NCBI GenBank assembly: GCA_048268845.1
Contig: JBLWUQ010000005.1
Location: forward strand, 124,001-188,000
DNA: 64,000 nucleotides
From: Muriiphilus sp048268845
GTDB taxonomy: Bacteria; Pseudomonadota; Alphaproteobacteria; Rhodobacterales; Rhodobacteraceae
Direction of reading: 5' to 3'
A program made the translations under genes and the position numbers. Within the stretch, counting starts at the first letter, position 1. Each line of letters opens with the position of its first letter. Positions 23,965 through 31,708 of the stretch are shown here, piece by piece. Under the pieces are notes generated by a model. That model saw only the letters and a list, made by a program, of their open reading frames with translations, was not told the DNA's origin and did no database searches.

Positions 23965-24837
23965 ATGACCCGGATCATCGAAAGCCTCGCCGAAATCTCT
24001 CAGGGCTATGACGCCTTGTTCTGCGACCTCTGGGGCTGCGTGCATGACGGGGTGCAGCCTTTCCCCGCCGCCATCGACGCGCTGCGCGCCTTCCGGGCCG
24101 GGGGCGGCACAGTGGTTCTGATGACCAACGCGCCGCGCCACCGCGCCAGCGTCGCGCGGCATCTCGACAGGCTGGGCCTGCCCACCGACACCTGGGACAC
24201 CATCGCCACCTCCGGCGACAGCGCCCGCGCGGCGATGTTTCAGGGCGTGGTCGGGCAGAAGGTGTTCTTCATCGGCGAGCCGCATGACATGAGCTTTTTC
24301 GACCCGATGCACCTGATCGACAACCCGGTCGAGATCGAGGTGGTGCCACTGGACGAGGCCGAGGGCATCGTCTGCTGCGGCCCGTTCGACCCGCATGCCG
24401 ACCCCGCCGTGCTGCGCCCGGAACTGCTCTATGCCAAGACCAAGGGGATGAAACTGCTCTGCGCCAACCCCGATATCGTGGTCGACCGCGGCGAGACCCG
24501 CGAGTGGTGCGCCGGGGCCATCGCGCGGCTTTACACCGAGATGGGCGGCGAAAGCCTTTACTTCGGCAAGCCGCACCCGCCGATCTATGACCTTGGCCGC
24601 CGCCGCCTGGCAGAACTCGGCAAGCCGGTGGAGGCGTCGCGCATCCTTGCGGTGGGTGACGGCATCCACACCGACATCCAGGGCGCGCAGGGCGAGGACA
24701 TCGATTCGCTGTTCATCACCGGCGGCTTGGCGGCAGCGGAGACGCGCACCGTGCAGCAGCCGGACCCTGCCGCGCTGAAGGCGTTGATCGAGCGTGAAAT
24801 GATCACGCCGACCTATGCGATGGGCTTTCTGCGCTGA
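23965..24837 (+). CDS. HAD-superfamily hydrolase, class IIA (TIGR01459-type)
   Basis: A 290-aa HAD IIA phosphatase. Motif I is ALFCDLWGCVHDG, a variant in which the second aspartate of DxD is replaced (D-L-W); motif II is VLMTNAPR; motif IV is LAVGDGIHTDIQGA, with YFGKPHPPIYD between. The D-L-W-G motif I is typical of the alphaproteobacterial TIGR01459 subfamily rather than of NagD. Substrate unknown. ATG 23965 is preceded by ACAGGAG. A long hairpin follows the stop. Confidence 0.88.
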   Translation: MTRIIESLAEISQGYDALFCDLWGCVHDGVQPFPAAIDALRAFRAGGGTVVLMTNAPRHRASVARHLDRLGLPTDTWDTIATSGDSARAAMFQGVVGQKVFFIGEPHDMSFFDPMHLIDNPVEIEVVPLDEAEGIVCCGPFDPHADPAVLRPELLYAKTKGMKLLCANPDIVVDRGETREWCAGAIARLYTEMGGESLYFGKPHPPIYDLGRRRLAELGKPVEASRILAVGDGIHTDIQGAQGEDIDSLFITGGLAAAETRTVQQPDPAALKALIEREMITPTYAMGFLR

Positions 24838-24882
24838 CGCGCAATCCGAAAAGCGGGGCCGGTTTTCGGAGTGAATTGCGCG
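24838..24882 (+). terminator. Long imperfect hairpin after the HAD gene
   Basis: CGCGCAATCCGAAAA (24838-24852) pairs with TTTTCGGA...AATTGCGCG (24863-24882) around a GC-rich loop, with a 3-nt bulge. There is no clear T-tract after the stem, so it could be a terminator or an mRNA-stabilising structure. Confidence 0.5.
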
Positions 24883-24981
24883 CATGGGCCTGACGATTTC
24901 CGGGGTTGATTTCTGCACCTGCAAAGTAATATTGTTGCCCAGAAGGCGTCCCTGACGCTCGGATGTTACCCGGAGGACCTG

Positions 24982-25425
24982 ATGTTGGACAACCTGCCCC
25001 GTGGCACGATCGTCATCGAGGATCTCGAGATCGGCATGATGCGGTATCTGACGAAACAGATCACCGACCGCGATATCGAGCTGTTCGCCGAGGTTTCGAC
25101 CGACCATAACCCGGTGCATCTGGACGATGCCTATGCGCGGGACACGATCTTCGCAGGCCGCATCGCCCACGGGATGCTGACCGCCGGGCTGATCTCGGCG
25201 GTGATCGGCGAGCAACTGCCGGGCCATGGCACGGTCTATCTGGGCCAGAGCCTCAAGTTCCTCGCCCCGGTGCGCCCCGGCGACGTGGTGCGCGCCGAGG
25301 TGACGGTGATGGAGATCGACCACTCCCGCCGCCGGGTGCAGCTCAAGACCGAGTGCCTGATCGACGGCAAGCCGGTGCTGAAGGGCGAGGCGACGGTTCT
25401 GGCGCCTTCGGCCAAGTTCGACTGA
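24982..25425 (+). CDS. MaoC-family (R)-specific enoyl-CoA hydratase
   Basis: A 147-aa single hotdog-fold hydratase. The catalytic pair sits in EVSTDHNPVHLDDAYA (D and H) and the family block GRIAHGMLTAGLISAVIG follows. It hydrates trans-2-enoyl-CoA to (R)-3-hydroxyacyl-CoA, as PhaJ does when beta-oxidation feeds polyhydroxyalkanoate synthesis; another acyl-CoA substrate is equally possible. GGAGG precedes ATG 24982. A hairpin-bearing repeat follows. Confidence 0.9.
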   Translation: MLDNLPRGTIVIEDLEIGMMRYLTKQITDRDIELFAEVSTDHNPVHLDDAYARDTIFAGRIAHGMLTAGLISAVIGEQLPGHGTVYLGQSLKFLAPVRPGDVVRAEVTVMEIDHSRRRVQLKTECLIDGKPVLKGEATVLAPSAKFD

Positions 25426-25453
25426 GGTTTCGCGCGCTGCTGCGCGCGACGCG

Positions 25454-25520
25454 CCGGGGAGGGCGCTGCCCTCCCCGGACCCCACCCGAGGTATTTTTCC
25501 AGAAAGAAATACGAAGGGTC
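25454..25520. repeat. Dispersed hairpin repeat, divergent copy 1
   Basis: Starts with CCGGGGAGGGC-gct-GCCCTCCCCGG (11-bp perfect stem, 25454-25478), followed by ACCC..GAGGTATTTTTCC and AGAAAGAAA. The arrangement of GC hairpin next to a GAGTATTT-like A/T block is that of the four clearer copies, but the CTTCATCTTGG part is replaced here. Confidence 0.55.
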
Positions 25521-25551
25521 GAGCGCACGCTGCGTTTTGGCCGTCTTAACT

Positions 25552-25598
25552 GGCTTGTGCCAGGCTCGTCGCCGGATCCGTGCGGGGCCTGACAAGCC
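25552..25598. other. Stem-loop of unknown role upstream of ribF
   Basis: GGCTTGT (25552-25558) and ACAAGCC (25592-25598) form an outer stem, with CAGGC (25561-25565) and GCCTG (25587-25591) continuing it after a 2-nt bulge and closing a ~21-nt loop. It could be part of a leader RNA or of the repeat. Confidence 0.3.
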
Positions 25599-25839
25599 CT
25601 GCGACACAGCACTAGGTTTCATGGGCCCCACAAGGGGTGGCGATGATCCTGCATGCAAGATGGCCGGGAGCCCGGCCAGAGTCCGGGGCTGGCATCCCCG
25701 CCTGACGAGACCGCGTGCGCCCCGGCGGCGCCGCCACTTTCATCAAGCGCCCGAGACGGGCCGCCCTCCCCCGCCACCGCAAGGTGCCAGCGGGGCGTTC
25801 GGGCTTGCGCGTGCGGCGGCGGGCGGATAATTCCCGCCC

Positions 25840-26778
25840 ATGCGGATCATTCGGGATTATCAGTTCGTCGATCAGGCAGACCGCGGCGCCTCGGCCGCGA
25901 TCGGCAATTTCGATGGCGTGCATCGCGGCCACCAATACGTGATCGACATCGCCCGCACCGAGGCGGCCCGGATTGGCGCGCCGCTGGGCGTGATGACCTT
26001 CGAGCCGCATCCGCGCGAGTATTTCGCCCCCAAGGCGCCGCCGTTCCGCCTGATGAACGCGGAAGGCAGGGCGAACCGGCTGGACTGGCTCGGGGTCGAC
26101 AAGCTCTATGAACTCAGCTTCAACGACACGCTGTCGGCCAAGACGCCCGAGGCCTTCGCCCGCGACGTGATCACCGCCGGGCTTGGCCTCAAACATGTCG
26201 TCGTCGGCGAGGATTTCCAGTTCGGCAAGGACCGCGCCGGCAATTCGGAGATTCTGGCGGAGCTGGGCCGCGCGCTTGGCTTCGGCGTCACGATCGCGCC
26301 CCTGATGCACGACACCGGCGATGAAATCAGCTCGACCGCGATCCGCGCCGCCCTGACGAACGGCTGCCCGCGCGACGCCGCCCGGATGCTGGGCCATTGG
26401 CACCGGATCGACGGCGAGGTGATCCGTGGCGACCAGCGCGGCCGCGACCTCGGCTTTCCCACCGCCAACATGTCGATCCGGGGCCTGCACCCGCCGAAAT
26501 TCGGCGTCTATGCCGTGCGCGTCGACGTGCTGACCGGCGCATATGCCGGCACCTATGGTGGGGCGGCCTCGATGGGGGTGCGCCCGATGTTCGGCGAGAA
26601 CCTTCCCAACCTCGAAAGCTACCTGTTCGACTTTTCGGGCGACCTCTACGGCGAACAGGTTTCGGTCGCGCTGATCGAGTATCTCAGGCCGGAAGAAGTG
26701 TTCGCCAGCGTCGACGCGCTGATCGCCCAGATGAACGCCGACTGCGCCCGCGCCCGCGACATCCTTGCCGCGCTGTGA
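25840..26778 (+). CDS. ribF: Bifunctional riboflavin kinase / FAD synthetase
   Basis: A 312-aa RibF. The N-terminal nucleotidyltransferase domain has AIGNFDGVHRGHQ and SSTAIR; the C-terminal flavokinase domain has GDQRGRDLGFPTANM, YGGAASMGVRPMFGEN and the FDFSGDLYGEQ end block. It makes FMN then FAD from riboflavin and ATP in the cytoplasm. Its stop overlaps the start of the YcgN-like gene (TGATG). Confidence 0.96.
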   Translation: MRIIRDYQFVDQADRGASAAIGNFDGVHRGHQYVIDIARTEAARIGAPLGVMTFEPHPREYFAPKAPPFRLMNAEGRANRLDWLGVDKLYELSFNDTLSAKTPEAFARDVITAGLGLKHVVVGEDFQFGKDRAGNSEILAELGRALGFGVTIAPLMHDTGDEISSTAIRAALTNGCPRDAARMLGHWHRIDGEVIRGDQRGRDLGFPTANMSIRGLHPPKFGVYAVRVDVLTGAYAGTYGGAASMGVRPMFGENLPNLESYLFDFSGDLYGEQVSVALIEYLRPEEVFASVDALIAQMNADCARARDILAAL

Positions 26779-27242
26779 TGGGCGGTCCGATGAAACCCCG
26801 CCTGCGCAACCGGTTCTGGGAACTGCCGCTGCCCAACCTCAGCCCCGAGGAATGGGAGGCGCTCTGCGACGGCTGCGGCAAATGCTGTCTCAACAAGCTC
26901 GAGGACGAGGAGACCGGCGAGGTCGCCTTCACCCGCATCGCCTGCCGGCTGTTCGACGACGAAACCTGCCGCTGCGCGCAATATGACATAAGGCTGCAAT
27001 TCGTCCCCGAATGCATCGTGCTCAAGCCCTCGACCATCGGCAAGGTTGCCTATTTCATGCCGAAAACCTGCGCCTACCGGCTGCGCCACGAAGGCAAGCC
27101 ACTGCCCGACTGGCACCCGCTCGTCACCGGCGACCCCGACAGCACGCACAAGGCGGGCATGTCGGTCAGGGGCCAGACCCTGCCCGAATTCGAGGTGCCC
27201 GAGGAAGAGTGGGAAGACCACCTGATCGAAGAGGAGTTCTAG
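26778..27242 (+). CDS. YcgN/UPF0260 cysteine-cluster protein
   Basis: A 154-aa protein with the cysteine pattern ALCDGCGKCCLNK, then ACRLFDDETCRCAQYD, typical of the YcgN/UPF0260 (zinc- or iron-binding YkgJ-like) group. Function is unknown. ATG 26778 shares bases with the ribF stop (TGATG), implying reinitiation; ATG 26790 (MKPRLRNRFWE) is closer to the usual family start. One base-pair spacing to the threonine aldolase start at 27243 completes a ribF operon. Confidence 0.87.
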   Translation: MGGPMKPRLRNRFWELPLPNLSPEEWEALCDGCGKCCLNKLEDEETGEVAFTRIACRLFDDETCRCAQYDIRLQFVPECIVLKPSTIGKVAYFMPKTCAYRLRHEGKPLPDWHPLVTGDPDSTHKAGMSVRGQTLPEFEVPEEEWEDHLIEEEF

Positions 27243-28292
27243 ATGTTTTTCGCCTCGGACAATTCCGGCCCCGTCCACCCGAAGGTGATGGCCGCACTTG
27301 CCCGCGCCAACGAAGGCTATGCCCTGCCTTACGGCGCCGACACGATCATGGACGCGGTGCGCGCCCAGATCCGCGAGGTCTTCGAGGCACCCGAGGCTGC
27401 GGTCTATCTGGTGGCGACCGGCACGGCGGCCAATTCGCTGGCGCTGGCCACGCTGGCGCAGCCCTATCAGACGATATTCTGCACCCCCGAGGCGCATATC
27501 AACCAGGACGAATGCAACGCACCCGAGTTCTTTACCGGCGGCGCCAAGCTGACTTTGGTGCCCGCCGAGGCCGCGCGGATGACCCCCGAGGCGCTACGCG
27601 CCAGCATCGCCGCCGAGGAAAGCCGCGGCGTGCACGGGCCGCAGCGCGGGCCGGTGTCGATCACCAGCGTGACCGAGTTGGGCACGCTCTATACGGTCGA
27701 CGAGATCGCCGCCCTTGCCGCGGTGGCGAAGGGGTTCGGCCTGCCCGTCCACCTCGACGGCGCGCGTTTCGCCAATGCGCTGGTGGCGCTCGGCTGCACA
27801 CCGGCCGAGATGACGTGGAAGGCAGGTGTCGATGCGCTCAGCTTCGGCGGCACCAAGAACGGGCTGATGGGGGTCGAGGCGGTGGTGCTGTTCGACCCTG
27901 CCCGCGCCTGGGAATTCGAGCTTCGGCGCAAGCGCGGCGCGCATCTGTTCTCCAAGCACCGCTATCTTTCGGCGCAGATGCTGGCCTATCTCGAGGACGG
28001 GTTGTGGCTCGACCTTGCGCGCGCCGCCAACGCTGCCAATGCCCGGCTGGCGCATGGGCTCACCCGCAACGGCGCGGTGCGCTACCTCCACGACCCTGCC
28101 GCCAACATGAGCTTCGCCGCCTTCCCGCGTGCCGCACACCAGAGGCTCCACGATGCCGGGGCGCAGTATTACGTCTGGGACGGCAGCCTCAAGGGCGATG
28201 ACCCGATTGAGCCCCTGACCGCGCGCATGGTCTGCGACTGGTCGGCAACCGACGAGGCGATCGACCGTTTCACCGCCCTCGTGCAGGGCTGA
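27243..28292 (+). CDS. ltaE: Low-specificity L-threonine aldolase
   Basis: A 349-aa PLP enzyme of fold type I. DNSGPVHPKVMAAL at the start, TGTAANSLAL in the cofactor cup, VHLDGARFANAL with the PLP aspartate, and the lysine in SFGGTKNGLMG are the expected motifs. It cleaves L-threonine or L-allo-threonine to glycine and acetaldehyde. It begins immediately after the YcgN-like stop. A repeat with two hairpins lies between it and the convergent hydrolase gene. Confidence 0.94.
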   Translation: MFFASDNSGPVHPKVMAALARANEGYALPYGADTIMDAVRAQIREVFEAPEAAVYLVATGTAANSLALATLAQPYQTIFCTPEAHINQDECNAPEFFTGGAKLTLVPAEAARMTPEALRASIAAEESRGVHGPQRGPVSITSVTELGTLYTVDEIAALAAVAKGFGLPVHLDGARFANALVALGCTPAEMTWKAGVDALSFGGTKNGLMGVEAVVLFDPARAWEFELRRKRGAHLFSKHRYLSAQMLAYLEDGLWLDLARAANAANARLAHGLTRNGAVRYLHDPAANMSFAAFPRAAHQRLHDAGAQYYVWDGSLKGDDPIEPLTARMVCDWSATDEAIDRFTALVQG

Positions 28293-28302
28293 TCCGTCTG
28301 GC

Positions 28303-28374
28303 CTTCATCTTGGCCCAAATACTCCGGGGGTTCGGGGGCAGAGCCCCCGACCTGTCGCCGGCGTCAGCCGGCGA
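28303..28374. repeat. Dispersed hairpin repeat, copy 2
   Basis: CTTCATCTTGG-ccca-AATACTC core at 28303-28325, then G-rich DNA, a stem TCGGGGGC-aga-GCCCCCGA (28332-28350) and a second stem TCGCCGGC-gtca-GCCGGCGA (28355-28374). It occupies nearly the whole gap between the convergent ltaE and alpha/beta hydrolase genes and may act as a two-way terminator. Confidence 0.8.
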
Positions 28375-28379
28375 ACCCG

Positions 28380-29192
28380 CTACAGTTTCAGAAACGCCGC
28401 AATCTCGGCGGCCACGCTGTCGGGATGGGTGATCGGCGCCATGTGGCCCGCCCCAGCCACCACCACCCGCCGGGCCTGCGGCAGACGCGCCGCCAGCGCC
28501 GCGTTGACCTCGTGCAAGAGCGGTGGCGACAGGCTGCCCTCGATCAACAGCACCGGCTGCGTCACCGCCTCGAGCCGTCCGGGGGCGAGCAGCCCGGCGG
28601 CATCATCCGTCACCACGGCGGATTCCTCGACGACCAGGTGGATCTGCGCCGCCAGCATGTCGCGGGCCCGCCCGGACAGTCCCGACCATGGCGCGTCCGG
28701 GTTGACCAGATCGTTGAACTGCGCCGCCGCGGCCGGCCTGTCGCCCGCAGCGAGCGATGCCGCGATCTCGTCCATCGCCACGCGGAACTCGGCAAGCCTG
28801 GCACTCCCGCGCGCCGCGGCCAGCAGCACAGGCTCGATCAGCACCAATGACCGCACCCTTTCCGGCCGCTGCATCGCCAGACGCAGCGCGACGGTACCGC
28901 CAAAGCTGTGGCCGATCACGTCGGCGCGCCTGTCGATCAGGCTGCCCGCGATCTGGGTGGTGATGTCGTGCAGCCCCGCAGCCCCGCCGTCACCGCGCCA
29001 GGGCGCGCTCTGGCCGTGGCCCGGCCGGTCGAAACTGGTCATGGAAAGCTTGTCGAGCAGCGCCTCCTGCACCCCGGTCCAGCTTGCCGCACGTCCCATG
29101 GAGCAATGGATGAACAGGGCCCGGCGCACGCCCGAGCCCAACCGCTCGACATGGGTTGGCAGACCCGCGATCCTTGGCGGCTGGTCGCTCAC
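28380..29192 (-). CDS. Alpha/beta hydrolase
   Basis: A 270-aa alpha/beta hydrolase. The oxyanion/early strand motif is ALFIHCSMGRAASW, the nucleophile elbow is DVIGHSFGGTVAL, an acid is likely in LLIEGSLSP, and the histidine is in VVAGAGHMAPITHP. Substrate cannot be inferred. It overlaps the 3' end of the DsbA-type isomerase gene by 4 bp on the same strand, so the two share a transcript and perhaps an aromatic or xenobiotic pathway. Confidence 0.88.
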   Translation of the reverse strand: MSDQPPRIAGLPTHVERLGSGVRRALFIHCSMGRAASWTGVQEALLDKLSMTSFDRPGHGQSAPWRGDGGAAGLHDITTQIAGSLIDRRADVIGHSFGGTVALRLAMQRPERVRSLVLIEPVLLAAARGSARLAEFRVAMDEIAASLAAGDRPAAAAQFNDLVNPDAPWSGLSGRARDMLAAQIHLVVEESAVVTDDAAGLLAPGRLEAVTQPVLLIEGSLSPPLLHEVNAALAARLPQARRVVVAGAGHMAPITHPDSVAAEIAAFLKL

Positions 29193-29788
29193 ACGCCCTC
29201 CGCCAGATGCGCCTCGAGATCGGCCAGGCGGTCCTGCCCCCAGAACAGCTCGCCATCCGGCGTCACCCAGCTTGGCGCGCCGAAGACGCCCGCCGCAACC
29301 GCCGCCTCGAGGTTTTGCGTATAGGCATCGGCGCCGGTGAACAGCCCCTTGTCGGCCAGCGAAGGATCGAACCCGGCCCCGCTCAGCGCGGCCCGGATCA
29401 CCGCATCGTCGGCGACGTTCCTGTCCTCGGCCCAGCAGGCCCGCGACAAGCCGTGAACAAGCGCCGCCATGTCGCCGCCGCCCGCCGCCTGCGCCGCGAT
29501 GATCGCATAGGAGGCGGGCGCCGCGTTGGCCGGGAAGAACGCCGGTTGCAGGTTGATCGGCAGCCCCGCGCGCCTGGCCTGCCGCGCCAGATCGCGCAGC
29601 CGATAGGCCTGCCGCGAGGCATGGCGCGCGCCCACCGCGACACCCCCGGTGCGCTCGAACAGGGCGGTGATGTCGAGCGGGCGGTAGACCACGCCCAGCC
29701 CGTGACGCGCGGCAATCTCGGCGGGGCGTTGCCCGGCAAGATAGGTGTAGGACGAGACCACGCTGAAAAAATACTCGATTTCGGCCAT
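29189..29788 (-). CDS. 2-Hydroxychromene-2-carboxylate isomerase-like (DsbA/kappa-GST fold)
   Basis: A 199-aa thioredoxin-fold protein of the DsbA/kappa GST group. The active-site segment EYFFSVVSSYTYLAGQR carries serine instead of the CxxC of oxidoreductases, and GVFGAPSWV holds the cis-proline. The family isomerises hydroxychromene carboxylates with glutathione in naphthalene-type degradation, but many members have unknown substrates. ATG 29788 follows GGAGGA; the longer frame to 29881 crosses the prs promoter region. Confidence 0.87.
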   Translation of the reverse strand: MAEIEYFFSVVSSYTYLAGQRPAEIAARHGLGVVYRPLDITALFERTGGVAVGARHASRQAYRLRDLARQARRAGLPINLQPAFFPANAAPASYAIIAAQAAGGGDMAALVHGLSRACWAEDRNVADDAVIRAALSGAGFDPSLADKGLFTGADAYTQNLEAAVAAGVFGAPSWVTPDGELFWGQDRLADLEAHLAEGV

Positions 29789-29902
29789 TTCGTCCTCCGC
29801 GCGCTCCCTCGTCTGTGGTCTTGACCCTATCCCGGTGCTAATCGAAGTCAACGCAGCACTCGCAGCGATTCTCATGCTCAACCACTTCCGGGACCCTGCT
29901 TC

Positions 29903-30916
29903 ATGGCCTCACTTCACGAACCGAAACTCATTTCCGGCAATGCCAATCTCAAACTGGCCGCTGCCGTCGCCCGGCGGATGTCGATCCACCGCGGCGCGCC
30001 GGTCAATCTGGTCAGCGCCCGGGTCGAGCGGTTCAACGACCAGGAGATTTTCGTCGAGATCCACGAGAACGTGCGCGGCGAGGACATGTTCATCATCCAG
30101 TCGACCTCGCGGCCGGCGAACGACAACCTGATGGAGCTTCTGATCATTGCCGACACCCTGCGCCGGTCGTCGGCGGGGCGGATCACCGCGGTCATTCCCT
30201 ATTTCGGCTATGCGCGGCAGGACCGGCGCTCAAAGGCGCGCACGCCGATCTCGGCCAAGCTGGTGGCCAACATGATCGCCCGCTCGGGGATCGAGCGGGT
30301 CTTGACGATGGACCTGCACGCCGCGCAGATCCAGGGCTTTTTCGACATTCCGGTCGACAACCTCTATGCCAGCCCGATCTTCGCGCTCGACGTCAAGCAC
30401 CACTTCAAGGATTGCCGCAACGACGTGATGGTGGTCTCGCCCGACGTCGGCGGCGTGTCGCGGGCGCGCGAACTGGCCAAGCGCATCGACGCACCGCTGG
30501 CGATCGTCGACAAGCGCCGCGAGAAGGCGGGCGAAGTGGCCGAGATGACGGTGATCGGCGAGGTATCCGGCCGGCGCTGCATCATCGTCGACGATATCTG
30601 CGACACCGCCGGAACGCTGGTCAAGGCGGCCGAAGTGCTGATGGAAAAGGGAGCCGCCGAGGTTCACGCCTATATCACCCACGGCGTCATGTCCGGCCCG
30701 GCGGTCGAGCGGATCGCCAATTCGGTGATGAAAAGCCTCGTCCTGACCGACTCGATCGCCCCGACCAAGGAAGTGCTGGCAGCCCCCAACATCCGCATCG
30801 TCCCGACCGCGCCGATCTTTGCCCAGGCGATCCTGAACATCTGGGGCGGCACATCGGTCTCGTCGCTGTTCGACCACGAGACGCTCGAACCGCTCTATGA
30901 GACGGCCTATTCCTGA
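29903..30916 (+). CDS. prs: Ribose-phosphate pyrophosphokinase
   Basis: A 337-aa PRPP synthetase. It has the flexible-loop and ATP-site motifs FNDQEIFVEI, YFGYARQDRR, DLHAAQIQGFF, and the PRPP-binding loop CIIVDDICDTAGTL. It makes PRPP for nucleotide, histidine and NAD synthesis. Slightly longer than the usual 310-315 aa: about 25 extra residues lie mainly in the NVRGEDMFII and C-terminal parts. It is followed 16 bp later by a small secreted protein gene. Confidence 0.96.
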   Translation: MASLHEPKLISGNANLKLAAAVARRMSIHRGAPVNLVSARVERFNDQEIFVEIHENVRGEDMFIIQSTSRPANDNLMELLIIADTLRRSSAGRITAVIPYFGYARQDRRSKARTPISAKLVANMIARSGIERVLTMDLHAAQIQGFFDIPVDNLYASPIFALDVKHHFKDCRNDVMVVSPDVGGVSRARELAKRIDAPLAIVDKRREKAGEVAEMTVIGEVSGRRCIIVDDICDTAGTLVKAAEVLMEKGAAEVHAYITHGVMSGPAVERIANSVMKSLVLTDSIAPTKEVLAAPNIRIVPTAPIFAQAILNIWGGTSVSSLFDHETLEPLYETAYS

Positions 30917-30932
30917 GCGCGCCGGGGTCGCG

Positions 30933-31274
30933 ATGACCGGGGCGATCCGCGCCCTGGTGCTGTCGGTCGCGCTGCTCGGCGGCGCAACGGCCGGGCAGGC
31001 GCAAGACCTTGAAGGGCTCACCTGGCCCGAACAGAAATGCCTGCTCTATCAGGGCGCATGGGACGCGGCGCTGGACAGCGTCGGCCCGGACGGGATCGGT
31101 GAGGACTTCATCGCCGCCAGCGCCGAGTTCGTCGCCTCGGGCTGCACGATCCGGGGCAATGTCTGCCCGCGCAGCCCGCAGGAATTCAGGCTGGCCGATC
31201 TGCTCACCCTGATGACGATGAACGAGGGCATGGCCAGCACCTTCGCACCGTTCCGCTGCGCCCCGGACAGCTGA
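30933..31274 (+). CDS. Small secreted protein of unknown function
   Basis: A 113-aa protein with a signal peptide (MTGAIRALVLSVALLGGATA, cleavage likely after GQA). The mature part has four cysteines (EQKCLLY, SGCTIRGNVCP, FRCAP), enough for two disulfides in the periplasm. I do not recognise the family. ATG 30933 is chosen because the signal peptide starts there; the frame begins at 30897, inside prs. It may be co-transcribed with prs. Confidence 0.75.
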   Translation: MTGAIRALVLSVALLGGATAGQAQDLEGLTWPEQKCLLYQGAWDAALDSVGPDGIGEDFIAASAEFVASGCTIRGNVCPRSPQEFRLADLLTLMTMNEGMASTFAPFRCAPDS

Positions 31275-31282
31275 GGCGCGTC

Positions 31283-31633
31283 CTACTCCACGTCCCAATC
31301 GTCCTCGTCGCGCAACTCACCGATCGCCAGCCAGTCGGCGCGCACACGGGCGACGCGGGTATCCTCCCAGGTGCGGAACACGATGTCGAAGCCCTCGGCG
31401 GTGATGTTGTCGGCGGTCAGGTCCATCCGGTGGTTGGCGGTGTTGGCCACGTCCCACAAGGATATCCCGATCTTCACCGAAGGCGGCCCGGCGAAGGGTT
31501 CGGAAAAGGTGATGCCGTGGCGCAATTCGCGCTCGCCCTCACCCGCCCACATCACGCCGTCATGCTGGTAGTCGGCGAACAGCATCCGCGAGCCGGTCTC
31601 GACGCCGACACAATGTGATCTCAGCCGCTGCAT
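31283..31633 (-). CDS. H-type lectin domain protein
   Basis: A 116-aa protein without a signal peptide. The sequence ITFSEPFAGPPSVKIGISLWD, then NITAEGFDIVFRTWEDTRVARVRADWLAIG, follows the six-strand H-type lectin domain known from snail agglutinin and Dictyostelium discoidin. Eukaryotic members bind N-acetylgalactosamine as trimers or hexamers; the role of bacterial copies is unclear. The tail is acidic (RDEDDWDVE). Confidence 0.85.
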   Translation of the reverse strand: MQRLRSHCVGVETGSRMLFADYQHDGVMWAGEGERELRHGITFSEPFAGPPSVKIGISLWDVANTANHRMDLTADNITAEGFDIVFRTWEDTRVARVRADWLAIGELRDEDDWDVE

Positions 31634-31708
31634 CCCGTCCCTGTCCCTCGGCCCCCGCGTCCGCCGACCTTGCCCAAATTTCCCGGCGCGATCAACCCGC
31701 CAACCGCC

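Larger units (their letters stand above)
25426..25839. other. 414-bp non-coding region before ribF
   Basis: No gene I would defend. It holds a member of the dispersed repeat family (25454-25520), then a second hairpin at 25552-25598 in which GGCTTGT pairs with ACAAGCC and CAGGC with GCCTG. The open frame 25618-25830 is R/P/G-rich and looks spurious. I looked for the conserved boxes of an FMN riboswitch before ribF and did not find them. Confidence 0.5.

Noticed and set aside
25618..25830. Small gene before ribF
   Set aside because: The product would be R/P/G-rich with no recognisable pattern and a poor ribosome site; typical of a spurious high-GC frame.
25426..25839. FMN riboswitch upstream of ribF
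   Set aside because: I could not find the conserved RFN boxes; the hairpins present belong to the repeat or are unrelated.
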